Below, piece after piece: positions 42,701 to 56,600 of a stretch of DNA of 64,000 nucleotides. This DNA comes from Xiphydria camelus (Eukaryota; Arthropoda; Insecta; Hymenoptera; Xiphydriidae), in assembly GCA_963678675.1 (NCBI GenBank), contig OY783193.1:11022822-11086821 (forward strand). Direction: 5' to 3'. The position numbers and the translations under genes were made by a program. Within the stretch, counting starts at the first letter, position 1. The number at the start of each line of letters is the position of its first letter. Under the pieces are notes generated by a model. The model had not been told where the DNA came from and ran no database searches. It was given only the letters and a program-made list of their open reading frames with translations.

Positions 42701-45700
42701 TAACGTCGGGGTTAACTGCAAACTATTAGTGCAGAGCCTCGAATCTACAGCAGCTTTCTGCTCTTCTTGCACTCCGCTAAAATCTCATCTTCGTATTTGT
42801 CTCCATCATTGGCCTCCTCTTCATCTCCCAAAGGGGTTGGTTAAATGCACCCGTTTAAAGGACAAGTACTGAGCAAGATTTGCTCTCACCATGAGGAATA
42901 AATAGTTGTACCAACCTCGGTAACAAAGAATTTGATTTGTCGGTTAAGAGGCGTAAGGGTACTTCGGGGGTGAGTTTGCAGACGGTGTATTATTATTTTC
43001 GTCCGCTCACGCGCGGCGGTAGAGCCGGTGAACACGGTAACCGCGGGCCGATTCGAGCTGGTAAATCCTGGATTTTTACTGATTCCCCCCGACTTGTCAG
43101 CCTGGCGCAGACGGAGTCTGCTCGGCTTCGGACGCGTATAAGTCCGTTCCGCGCTCCTGCAGCCGGGGGTTTACCGCGACGGGATTTCGTGCTCCGAAAT
43201 ACTTTCCTTTCTCTGATCCTCCTAACTCTACTTTGGCGAGGTGGTGCTGGGTATGTGCTTTCAGCTTTTCGCCGAATTTCTTCACGAGAAGACTCTGTTT
43301 CTCTTTCTTTAGCTCGCGGAAGGTCGTCGTGTGACGTAGAAATGAATGTGTAGGAGGTTTTTGTATTTTTATTTTGTTCGGTTTCTCTTTCGAGGTGAGA
43401 GAGGTAATCTTTTTTTGGGTCTTGAATATCAACATGTTACTCACTTATTGAGGTAGATCATGTATGAAATATAAGAAAGATGATTGTGAAATTGAAATAA
43501 AGCAAGAAATAGCGAAAAGATTTATCTAAATAGTGGAAAATAATATTAAAATTAGGATCAAAAGTTAATTAAATTTATTGAATTTCCGTAGGAGAATGTA
43601 GGGTAATGAAATAACTAATAATAAACATTAAATAGAGTAAATTATATCTCTTATTGAATACCCGGGGTTACTCTATTTCCTTCATTAAAGAATACTTATG
43701 GAGAAATATTCGAAGGCAAAGAAAAATATTCGCAGGAAAACAAATAACCACACGACGAGTTCCTTCCTTAACGGGTGCTCGCGACAAGGAAGAGGAGAAC
43801 AAGTGCAGTTCTATCTGCTTGTACATATCCGCCTTATCGGAAAATTAGCTTTGTGCCGGTACAAAGCCGAGAATAAGATGACTGCAGTTCGCTGCAACGA
43901 ATCAGATTTGAGACGGATATAGGATTTGCCGATGCTTTTAAGGCTGGCAAAGGATCCATCCGTATAGTAACGAGATGTGTTACGGTTAGGAAGCAATCTG
44001 CAGTCCGGTAATTCAATTCTCGGTAGATATTGCGCGTAACGAGCTGCTCCGGTGGACTGTTCTTTTGCGTCATAGGAAATAACCCTTTATATGTCTACGA
44101 TTCTCCTTCTTGGAAATCTGTCAGAATTACTCCCGGGAATCTTTTTCGAGTTCCTCCAAGTATCAGTACGTTCGAAACCTGAGAATTTCTATTGATCAAT
44201 TCAATCCTGTCTTAGAAATTTTTTTCGTAGACCTCCATCGATGGTATAGATGCACAAATACTTATTTACTTAACAAACGTATATCTACACTGAGAAAAAA
44301 ATTTGGTTGAAAGATTTAGTTGGTTTGAATTAGTAGAAGCAACAATATATTCATTTCAGTTAAGAAAATCGCATTTATTTCAGTACTCGTTTATTCATAG
44401 AAAGTATAAGCATAGTCAATGCGAGTAAATATTAATCATACTAAAAAAAATACTTATACTTGGTCCAACTGCACATAAATAGTTATATACGGCGGACTAA
44501 ATGTAAAGTTGTAGCAACTAAGTGTTTATTTATAGCGATTAAACCTGTACTAGTTGTGAATGAACGGATATTGAATTGAACACGATTATCAGAATTAACA
44601 AAATATTTAATTTCTTGATATAATTCAAACCAAATAAATCGATTTAACCCATTTTTTTTCAGTATACGATATTATAGTCCATCTTTTATAGGAAATATCG
44701 AATCTGTCTATTTAGTTCAGCGAGCTTTTTTGTACGTAAGTTTTTACGAGATCCCAGGGTCTGACTTCTCTCTCCTCTGACGAGTGAGTCGGGGCTGCTG
44801 TATTTCGTCGTAACTCTGCGTAGATGAGTTTTTCTCTTTGGCGAGTGGTCTAGGTCTTACAGGGATGTCACGTCTTCGGGATAGTGGTGCCGTAAAAAAT
44901 GTAAGAGTAGAGAGAACACCGGAGGAACGTTTTTTGACGAGAAAACAAAAGTCGTGACCGCAAGGGCGTGTGTGCGAATTATTGGGAGGGTGGGCGAGGG
45001 CAATCATCGGTTATCATCTTTATACGAGCGACGTACGTGGGTGGATACCTACGCGTATAGATCTCATTACCAAGGATAAAAAACGTTCGAGAGGCGCATT
45101 AAACTTGAGTTATAATCCTCCCTATCTGTTCTTCGTTTTTTATATCAGGGGTGACCGCGTGGCTCGAGTCGCCCGAATTCTCTCATCGACGTGTGTTTTT
45201 CGTCGACGCGTTTTACCGTCCACAGGATCGCTTTACGACGTCGTTTCGCATGTTTTAAGGTTTCCCGTTCGGTCCAATTGGGTCCTCCCTTTTTTACCAA
45301 CGTATTCTCGTTCGACAGTTTCACGATTCTTCCATGCGATACTGCAGGGGGGATGGATTGCCAATAACGGATGGCTGTTGCAATAATTGAATCGACGTCG
45401 TTTTTTGTATACGGTGTATCGTAGCTGGCATTATATGACAATTTTACGAACACATAACTTCGATTAAAGTTTAAGTCGAATAATAAAAATCCGCCCCAAT
45501 TCTTCTTTAGCTTACGAAGGCAGTGTGAAAAGTCCCATGCTTTTCTAGTAGATGGTGGTGCGCCCCAAAGCCTGTAAAGTAGCCCCCCTCTTGCTGCGGC
45601 GACGACCTCTTCGTTTGATGAGAATTTCTTTCCAGCCAGCCATTTTTTCAAGTCTGGGAAGAGAAAGAAGTCGCAGGGAGCCAAATTCGGTGAATAAGGT

Positions 45701-48700
45701 GGATGCGGCAGCAAATCAACCAATTTCGCTATTGCAACGGCAGACGAATGGGCAGGTGCATTGCCGTGGGGTGGAACAGAACTTCTTTTTTCGCCAAATG
45801 GGGGCGTATACTCATCTTCGCGATCGCACCACCATCTACTAGAAAAGTATCGGACTTTTCACTCTGCCCTCGTATCTCGACTTTTAACCGAAAACAAACC
45901 TCCCTCTTCTTACCTATCCAGCTATAAGACGAAGCTCAACTCTCTACACCATCGTCGCTGCATATCCACCTCCCCAACCATTTCACGCCGTAGCTCTTCC
46001 ACGCTCCAGAAACCTCCCCGACTTTCTTCCATATACAACGCGCGCGGGAGCTTCGGAGGCCAGCGAGGAGCCGAAGGACGATCGCATTATCTCCCTCTCA
46101 GCCCTGCCAATTTCTCGCGCGAAGCACAGACGACGCGAGGCGAGGTCGCTAATGCCAGGTAGACCGGTAGAGCGTGGAGGAGGGTGAGTTTATGTAGCGA
46201 GAAATGAGCTGGCTGTTATCGACTACCGGTAGAACCACCGCTGCCATCGTCGCCAGCGCTCGGCATCATCGTTGCCGGGGTGCCGTGTTACGTTTTATCT
46301 TTCTCCCGTAACGCTCGGCCTCCTCCTCGCGTCGGGCTAAGAGAAAGACAGAGGACGTGGGTGGGTGCGGAGGGAGCGCGGGGTGGTAAACATATTTATC
46401 ATGGTTTGTCAGCCATTCGCCGTTCCTTTTCGTTGTTAGCTTAGGTCAAGTTACCGCGTCATCCGGAAGGAGAGGAGAGGAGCGGAAGGAGCGGGGGGAT
46501 GTGGGTTATTGAAAAATGGCTGGTGTGAGATGCGTCGTCTCGAGATGATGGATCGAGTGACGGAGACTCGACGCCCGTTGCTTTTGCTCGCGGAGTAACG
46601 CGAGATTTATTCGAAATAATTAGAGTCGACATGTGGTGCGATGGTAACGGAATACCCGTGTGGGGTTACGCCTTTTCCACGCATGTGGGATTCTTCAAGA
46701 AATTGCAAAGAGTAAACGCGTAGCTTTATTTCCGTCGACTTTGTCCCGTCGAAGAACTTTTTTAGTTCCCCATATTTTTCCCGATTCACTCGCTATTGTT
46801 GGGGAAGCGGAAATGACCTGCGCGATCTCATCTCGAATAACTTTTACGGTGCATTCGGGGGAGTTATAGGTTGTCCTAGAATCCGACCGCGTTTTTCCAC
46901 TTCGCAAACCCGTGTCGAGCTTCACAATCTTCACCCGCTGCAACCCTTTATGGGGTGCAGGACTCGCGATACGGGAGGGCAGCCTGCGTTTTATCTCCAG
47001 CTCACCCTTCGTGTAAGTGGCCAAGATCGTAAAACACCCCACGTTTTTTTTTGTCCTAGCATGGGAAGGCATAGGAAGAGTACACCGCTGCACCGGATAC
47101 TCTCCGTCCTGTCCTCCAGTCGCTCACGGGGATCTTTTTACGATCCACCCCCTCGAGACGTCGAACGACGTAGTTTCATTCATAATTTCGCCGGATCTAC
47201 ACTGAGAGAAGAGTTTATTTGTAGTTAATAAATATATACTTGATTATGGCAAAAGAAATATTTCGTTGGGTCAAATAAATATACGTTAATTATTAGAGTG
47301 TCTCTTTCATTGAAACAGAAATAGAATAATAGTTAACGAATATTTCCTTGGGGCCCAGAGAAATATTTCTTTCACCATACCGTATATATTAACTGTAAAT
47401 AAACTGTTTTCTTAGTGTAGTATCAGTCAAAAATCTTCAGGGAAAACATGGGAATTTTGGAATTATTAGCTATCTATATTAGGTTTGTTTCGATAATTTT
47501 ATTAATTCTGCAGATTTTTTAATAATTCTCTGAAACATGACATTGTAAGAGAATGGACAATAGTTACATACAGCTATATATACATAGGTACGCGAGTGAA
47601 TCGACAGATTCTCTCTCCTCCTCTTCCGCTTCCTGTAGTCTATTCTTGCAAAAAAGAAATTACAGTACGCGCGGACGGAATAGCCAATCCGTTTGTGCGG
47701 TCAACCAATGACGTTACCGATAATCGGAACGAACCGCCTGCGCCCCGGACCGGAATTGCAGCGTCGTTGATCGGCTTTTCGTTCGAAGGGAGTAAATTGA
47801 GTGTCCATTGCATCCGGGGTATATGTGCTAATCGCGCATTTAACCGAAAATTTTAAATAATATTCATTAGAGATTTTGGATGTATTAATTTTCAGATAAA
47901 TCAGATGAAAAGTTTCTTCATATTCGAAAATATTCGATCTTTTATAAATTGAATGCGGACAATGATATGGTGATAATTTTGACACCGCTGCAATTTTCCG
48001 GGATATTAATAGGGTCAGTTATACGAGTCACAGCTCACTGCAGTGAAGCGAAGCATGCATCCATGCATCAACGATTTGATGTTTCCGTTTCATTGCGGCA
48101 TCCCTCGCTCTATCACCTCCATCGAAATTAAATATATCGAACGTGATATCGAATGCACGATGGCGAGTTCAGTAGATATACAAACTCTAATGAATATTAG
48201 TTTAATTCTCTTAATTTGATTTTATCGGTATTTGGACGGTACTCGAATTTTTGTATCGGGTTTCTGCAATGTCTAATTGAATTGATGAATGTTGAGAAAA
48301 ATTATTTCCCCCCTCGCGTAATTTCGGTGATATCTCGGCAATCCATTGAGATCCCCTTAATAAATCCGTGATTTTCGAAATCGGCACGAAAAAATACGTC
48401 AAACAGACTAGTTAAGAGTTCGATTCTAGAGATTTTGATTTTCGCAAAAATCAAAATCTCTCAAATTGATTTCTCAATCACCCTATTCGGCATATTTTTC
48501 AATGCTGGTTCCGAAAAAGTCACGATTTTATCAAAGAAATCTCAAAGAAATATCGAAAAATTTATAATTTCTTGAAAATTAGGATTTCATTGTACATGAA
48601 AAATCACCGATATCTCTTACACCTCCTTTGAAGCAAAGATTTCGATTTTTTAAAAAATGTTTAAGGGTAAGTACGCAAATGATAGAAATTTCGTAGCACC

Positions 48701-50546
48701 GCCCGGTAACGCGATCCTTCAAAGGATTCAATTTCCATCGGCAACTGTATCGTTCACGTGCGTACATAATCACGTTCGCAACAGGACGTTGACGGTTCGA
48801 GAGGACGTTGAACACATCCTGGTGACAACATCCGCAGACGCGCTCGGCTGGCATCCCGCTAAATTGGAATTCGCGGAGTGTTACCGAATTGCGTCGATGT
48901 ATAGGCTGCGGGAGTGACGGCGGCGGGCTGCAGGGACGTGGGTATTATTTGCGTAGGGGGTTGTTCTACGTGGCGCGACGGTGAACAACGGCTTTGGACC
49001 GCATCCATGTACACACTTGGCCCTGCAGAGAGTCCGGAATATATGTACCGTGAAAGTCACTCGCCATGGAGAAGCTCTACCCAGTCGTCTCCTCGGGGAG
49101 AAAGCTCAACTTTAACACGTACATTTACGTGGGCATATATGTATTAGTATGTGTCGAGAGGATTGGGGTGCTCGACGGGGACCACCCTCCAGTTCTCCTT
49201 CGCAGCCGTCCGCAAATAAGCTCGACCTAATGCTTTCCACGAAACTGATTTCCTCCCCGTGAGCTTGCACGGCATACAGTACCATCCCTATTGACGTCTC
49301 CGTTCGGAAAATTGTGATTCCTACGGGTCCGTGAGATTGGCTGGATCTCGGGTGCTTTCATCGTCGGCTTTTACGAATTTTATAGCGAATTGTGTGGGAC
49401 GTGCGGGGTAGTCGGTAAGTAGTTGTGTAAATAGAGGGCGTTCCTAATATATTATGACCACGCAGAGAGTTTCTGAGATTGCTCACATGTACGAAGTGGG
49501 TTGAGTAGAAAAGCCGCATGGGCGCTTCTGTGAAAGACTTGAGTAGGGATGACTATAATAGAGACGGGACTACTATTCTGCATTCGATGTGGTAACGCCT
49601 CGGAGGTTCTCGGTTCTATAATTGCCTTTTAATTACCTCTCCTTCTCCTTTTCTTGCAAGAGGTTAATGAACTCTCTTTGTAGAGTATTGCAAAATTAAT
49701 TCACTTTGCTTTCATTTTTCCTCCGCGGTAGTTTATAATTATTTCTTGCTAATTCCTTTAAAAAGTTTAGTTTGAAGCATTGACTTTGTAAATTCGTTCT
49801 CCGTACTTTATATTTCATCGTCATTTTCCATGTATTCTCTTATTCTTCGTATTTGTAATCTTCAGATTTTGTTGAGACTGTCAGGAGTATTAAATAAGTT
49901 GTTCTTTCCTCTTTTTTCCCCTCTATTTCACCCTTTGACTATGCATGTTGCAGGGATGTTAACCATGCAAATCCAGGTTTCTCGTTATTCTTGATTCAGA
50001 TTGTTCCATTTTTTTGTAACACGCGTTTCGGTGATTCCCACCCGTCCGATTTCACCCGACCCGCACTGCCAATTAGACTCATTAGCGGATGAATAACTGT
50101 CGTTTCGATATCGAGTGAACGTGCATGATGATACTAATCCATGAATACGCTGTACATGTATGTCGTGTACATTTGTACGAGTATAATTACATAACCGGGA
50201 AAATATTCCGGGAGAAGTAATGGAGTAATTGATTGGATTGGAAATTTATAATTCCGCTGGATTCATACATCCTATTTATTTTTAAATTTTTAAACAGATC
50301 AAAAAGCGATATTTCACAACAGTATAATCGCTCTTCGTCCATTCCGATGGTTTCCTCTTCGTAGCGCGTCTCACACTTGATAAAAATTAAACTGAAAGTT
50401 CGGAATACTAATTAATAGGCTTCAAGAGGGTTGACATTTTCTCAAGTGCTTCGATCGGTGCTCCTTTGTTGAAAAGTAAAATTTAATAACGAGCAATTAT
50501 CGGAGCGGTGGAAAAGCCGCTTATCGCGATTGTTCTTTAAGTATTT

Positions 50547-50609
<63 letters not shown>

Positions 50610-53600
50610 GTATATAACTTTGTTCAATCATCTAGGGAAAAGAAAGGGAAAATGAGAGGGAAATAAGGACAGACTGAGAAAGAGTATGAGAGGGAGAGAG
50701 CTGGAGAAAAATTAAATCCCCGTAACCCCGCTCTAGCATCCACCTCACCTTTACTGAAATGGCTCTTAACTCGCCCTGTAACTTTAATTTTGCTTTCACT
50801 CGATTTTGTGGTCGAACGAATAAGCCGAGGCTCGAGGGTGGGACGAAAACGCACGCTTTTATCGAAAGCGGAAGTGGGGAAATTTTCGTCGGAAAATGAA
50901 TCCGGCGATTTTTGTCGAGCCGCCAGGGTGATTCGGGTGCGAGTTCGAAAGAGGGACGTATATTGTGTAGGGGTTGAAAATGAGGGGATGGATCCGCGTG
51001 ACTGATGATATCCAAGTTCGCACAGCCAGACAGAATTACTACAGATAGGAATCTCCATGTTTTTTTTCAAGGAATATCATGTTAATTCGGCGATATGATA
51101 AGCTTCATCCTCCTGAAGAAAGTAAGGGAAAGTTTTCGCGACGAATAATGACGACATTTCAATTTATCAACGAAGCCGGCTTTTATCATTTTTTCTGTGC
51201 ACCTTAAACGTGCCATAAAAATTGAAGGAAGGGTATCAGCGTTGCACGCGTTATGCCTCCGTCATATACTAGATATATTCGATCGTAATACGCCAGCGCG
51301 TATGATAGACACCCATATTCGCTCTTTAGTATATCTCGGAGGTCACAGAGAGACGTCAAACTTTCGCAGGTGTTGCCGATAAACGAACGGATCAACGCGA
51401 TTCGACGTGGACAATATATAGGCAGTAAAATATAGTGTTAGATTCGACTCTCCTTTCCTCCTTTCCTCCTTGCCGCTCCTTCGACAGACTCTCGGATTCG
51501 ACACGTGTCTAACTTGGCCAGCGCGGGAGGCATCTTAAATTCCATGTTTGATAAAGTTGCAGGGGGAATAGCACGACCTTGATTGGAAAAATTGGGGGAG
51601 GAAAGTTACGGGGATGGAGAGGAGGTAGAGGGCTGAAATTTATCGGTTCATGAATCAAGTATTGAACGAGAGCGGAGCCGATTCGACGGAATCGGTCTGG
51701 CGTGACGAGGGCCGGTGTTTCCGTTGGTTTGTATACCGGGCGATCGTCATGTGCCAATACCAGATGCGGGTACGGTCGCGCCTGAACGGCCGCGTTGAAT
51801 TATTTAATTTTCTCGATCCTTTAACTGGTCTAAATTCGCGGTAGCGGATATATTCTCGCACTTCGACGTGTAAAATTCGTTATTCTACGGTATATTTATC
51901 GGACGTTCTTGTATTTATGTGGCATGATTATATATATATCGAGGTGGTGGTGTATTTATAGCAAATGTCTTTTAACTCAGATTTGAATAAAATATTTTGT
52001 TTCGTAAAAAAAAAAACACATTATTTACCCTCAGTTATAACGAGTTTTTAGTTTATTTCAACGCGAATCGCAGCGCAGTTAAATTTTGGGAACATGATTT
52101 TTTGAGCGTCATGAAAATTGGGTCGAGCGTACGACCACTCGCAGTGAACCTGTAATTGTACGAAATTAATGTCGTCCGCATGCGGATAATGCGCAATACC
52201 GGAAGCACGTTGCATCTGCGGGATACGTGCTTTATCGCACCGAACGCGGCATGATCGATTGGAATAAATTTTCAAATTAATGCGCATCCTCGGCTTACGA
52301 ATTTATATCGTGCGTGGCCCCTGGCGCACAGTGTCACGTTACGTGTTAATTACTTGTTGCGTGTATCACGTAAATAAATAAATTGTACATGATTACTCAC
52401 TTTTATATGTCTCTGGTAAGCGGGCAAACGAGTATAAGTCAATTCTTGGTAAAAATAGAATAAGTATGCAACAATAGGAAGCAATATGTTCCGAATTGTA
52501 TGGTACTAACTGTATAAGTTGCCTACGACTTCTGCCAAAACGCTATCCTTTAAAATTTCATCTAAAACCGTGATTTTAGCCTGGCCCCCATCCAATCAAT
52601 GTGTCACCCCCTGAAAAATCAATAATTCTGACTTTTACTCTTTTGACCGCCCACCAGAGATATATATTCAAAGAAAAAAAAACGTTCAGTAGAACGTGTG
52701 TGTCGGTTTATCTCTACGGCAACTTTTTGTAATTACGAGGAGTTATGTATACGAATATCTGGTGAAAACTTTGTCCAAATTCGTTTGCCTACCCCGCAAG
52801 TAATACCGTCCTCGAGACTTTGCCGCCATCGCTTTTTCGTCGTGGTTGTCATCTTCTTCGCCGTCGTCAAAACAGTCGAAGTGGAATGTCGTATCAGCCG
52901 AAGAGACGAAAGTTACGCATTTTCACCATCTGTGCCGGGGAAAATTAATGAAACAAGTTTTCGAGAATTAACCTCCCGTTGATCGTCTCGTCGTCGTCAC
53001 CCGCCGTTTCCCACCACCACCCTTCTCCTTACTTCGCCCTTCGATCGATAGCCTCGGTTTTATCCCTACAGTACGCTGGCAGGTCGAGAAAGTTCATATT
53101 AAAAATTAGACCTCTCCGTCGTAATTGCGAGACGCAGTGGGAAGTTAATCGGACGGGAAAAGCTTAATATTCGGAGTTTCATTTCTCAATGAAACAATTT
53201 GCCGTGTTGGCCTGGTTTACACGTTGCGTGGGCGTCGATATTTCTCGCGAAGTATAAATCTACCGAAGGTATCGAAAATCTGGGAGCATACCGCGACTCC
53301 GGCTATAAATTACTTTTTATTAGCACCAAAGCTGGATAAGATTCTGAGCGAATTACTCGATAGATCATTTCGAATAGTATGGTGAATTAGAACAAAAATA
53401 TTGTTTCGTCATAAACATGTTGTATCTTTCAACCTGCAGCTTTTAATAACCGATATTCCTGTATCAATATGCAGCGTCTGAAAATTTTTATTTCCGAATA
53501 CGATTAATTGAAATTCATACTCTAATGAGTGCTCGATAATTTTAATTATTCATAGATACGCCAGTGAATATTTAATGGCACCTGTTCGGCGATTGGTAAA

Positions 53601-56600
53601 TTCATCCCTCGTCGCGCAAAAGCTTCGTAATCAGCTGCACGTTCACGATTTATTTACTCCATACAATTTTTTTTATGAACACTCAAAGAGAGAATCCCGC
53701 TTTTGTGCTTCTCGATTCTGTCCCGGACGGTTTTCCTCCGCGATGCCGGTTAGCTTCGGAGGGTTGGTTTTTTGTCAAGACAATGCCCGAGATACCGGGC
53801 CGCCTCGGGGTATCGATACCAAGTCCTTAATTGTTCCGTAAGACCGATTAGAGCTCATCGATTAAGGATGGAGTCGGAGGGGTGGAAAAGCACCGTCTGG
53901 AGAGGGCCCGCGGCAGTTCTTGCGGGTTTCATGCGCGCCTCGGACGAGATTGGGAACTATTAATTAAAAGGAAAACTTGGAATGGAAAGGCACTCGACAG
54001 CTTCGCCGAATTTAGAAAGGATCGTTCCTCCAAACGGGATTCATTTTTTCCCTCCCTGCTCAATCCTTTCGAGCCCCCGAGGGACTATCGAGTTCTTAGC
54101 CGAGTACGACGGTTGGCTTTCCGTTCGCCGACTCGTTCGCAGGGACGAGTGAGAGTCTCCTGGGAGGTCCTGCGAAGTTCGAGTGGCTTTAGACATGAGC
54201 TTTGCATGGAAACGGTCCTTTGGCATGGGACGGTCGTCTACGTATGCACATCGAGAGATTTCGATTTACGAATATTGAGGATGATATACATATTTTGGGA
54301 ATAGATATAAAATAGATATACCCCGGGCGATTCTTTAATATTGCGACAAAGTTCAAGGATGGATTCCTTGGATGAAAATAAGAAAAAAAGGTCCTATGAA
54401 CATGGGTCTGGAAACGCTGAGTTTCGGAGAAACAGGGTGTTGGATTTTTATACAAATTCACTTCCATCAACAAACAGTACAAAGTTCTTTAATTGAATTG
54501 GAAATAAATATGTTTATTTGTAATAATGGGTGATACACCAAGCTAAGAAAAATGCACAGTGAAGCAAGAAAATAAATTATCAGAACAAATTAACGAAAAG
54601 GAAGGAATTTATACAAACGAAGATATAGGAAACGAACGAAATAGGAAAACGAGGGACGGTTACAAAGTTGTTCAAAGTGGCCACCGTCAATAGTAATACA
54701 TGCTTCTATTCTGCGATGCATTGATTGGCGAACGCAAAAATATACTTCCTATTATTAGTATAGAAAATTTGTATAAAAATGAACACCCTGTTTCTTTGAA
54801 ACTCAGGGTTTCCGGACCCATGTTCATCGGAACTTTTTTTCTTATTTTCATCCAAGGAACCCGTTGTCAGAGTCTGTCGCAATATTAAAGAATTACCCGG
54901 TATAGGTAATTACTTATGTATATCTAAAGATACCGAGCGGAGGTACTCCTAAAACTACGCGTTAGGATACCCATAATGAACAGGGTAAAAATGGCATCCA
55001 ATTCCCTAAGATTTCGCGTGGAATTGAACCAAATCCATACTGTAAATATCTATGGTCGAAGAATCCCTCCATTGCAACCCTTACCAGCGGGACTCGTCGA
55101 TTGAACTGCCGGTCGTAGGTCGGCAGAGAGGCGAACGGTAATTTGGAAGGGAAATACTTTTCCCGGGGGAGATCTCGTAGACCGGAGCAAATGCGTGGAA
55201 GCCTTTCAGGATTTAATCGAATTTATATCGATTTCGTTTTCCTCGTGATTCGCCGTGTCTCGTTTCGCCATTTCGTCGACTAGATAATTCGCGGTGAAAC
55301 GGGAATGTTTTACGGTCGACCAATTTTGACGACGTCGTAAAAATTCGTCCGTATCGTGCGAAAGAGAGTGAATACGGAGGAGGGGGAGCGAAAGAAATTG
55401 GGAAGCAGGTGCAGCAGCGATGCCTGCACCTTGTCTAACAAGTCCCCCTCTCGCACTCGATATCGCCCGTCTGACTAAAACGGCCCGCAGAGTGTAACCC
55501 GAGGATTATGGCGCGGATGGCGGCGAAAAATAAATCGTGGCGCACACGGAGTCAACCCCCGCGCTGAGGGGACGACTAAAGTGCAATTACATAACGGAAG
55601 GGCTCGCAAATTGCAATTAATCTGCCAACTTCTGGCGCGGTGGGAGGGCCGCCGAGGAAAAAAGAAGGCGTAGGTCGCGCGGACTGCATTAGGCGAGAGT
55701 AATAGGGTTTACGTGTAAAGCTCAGTTCTGCGTATGTAGATGATGAAGAGTAATAACTGGAGAAGGAGCCCTTGGGGGAGGGGATGAGTCTCTTCGGGGT
55801 GGTTCGTATCACTTATGATTGATGAGGACTGAGAGAGAGAGAAAGAGAGGAGAGATAGGGAGAGAAGAGAGAGAGGGGGAGGGAGGGGGAGGGGGTCGAT
55901 GGCCAGGAGGTGAAGGGGGAAAAGGCTAAGTTAGGTTGCCTTCGCTGAGAGTAGAGTGAATTCATATACTCTTCGCTGGAATTCACACACTGTTGGACAT
56001 GTAAGGATCCCGAGGTGGAGTCTTGTATCCATCATCTGAAAGTGCGAGGAGGTTAGCGTGACCGCTTTATGGTGGCGCCTACACGTATAGGTACAGGCGT
56101 ACGTACGTGTGGAAGTTTTCGAATTTTATCTCGATATTCTGTTTGCACTCCGCCACTCCTTTCTCCCGAGTATGTACATACTTTTCGGTGATCGAGTCCT
56201 CCCGGGGGACTCTTCACACCGCGCCCGCCCACCGTCAACCTTCTTTGATTCTTGCAGAGCGAGCGGTCCCACTCGATGAGAAATTGCGAGCACCTACGTC
56301 GTCGGTGAAAGGCGGCACTTCGAATTGAGTGCCGGGAGGGAGCGAGTGCGAAAAAAACCACGAAAAAATATGATAAGTGCGAACGAATGTGCATCACTCG
56401 CGCGGATGATTCCATATTAAAAAATTACCAATGCGTTAAAAATCACAGATATTCGGCCTTTAGATAAAAAAAATATTCATATTTTTAAATTCAATTTGTA
56501 ATCTGCATACATATTCAATATTACACGAAGAAGAAAATATCCGAAAAAATAATTATTCGCAAAATTATAAATGCGTTTCTCTCTGCAATATCGTGACGTC

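Larger units (their letters stand above)
47418..52409 (-). other. Part of 21 kb intron: R2 repeat and a TA microsatellite only
   Basis: Apart from 48360-48660 and the (TA)n run at 50547-50607 I recognise nothing. Open frames at 48657-48917 and 50624-51070 are short or compositionally biased and have no family residues. Confidence 0.5.

Noticed and set aside
42937..43353. 138-codon open frame on the plus strand
   Set aside because: No family residues, no splice context or repeats; composition like neighbouring GC-rich chance frames.
45145..45723. 192-codon open frame as a full transposase gene
   Set aside because: Only the first 40 or so residues match mariner; the frame runs out of the element through its TIR into flanking sequence.
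50442..50627. Open frame with a Tyr-Ile repeat
   Set aside because: Translation of the (TA)n microsatellite.
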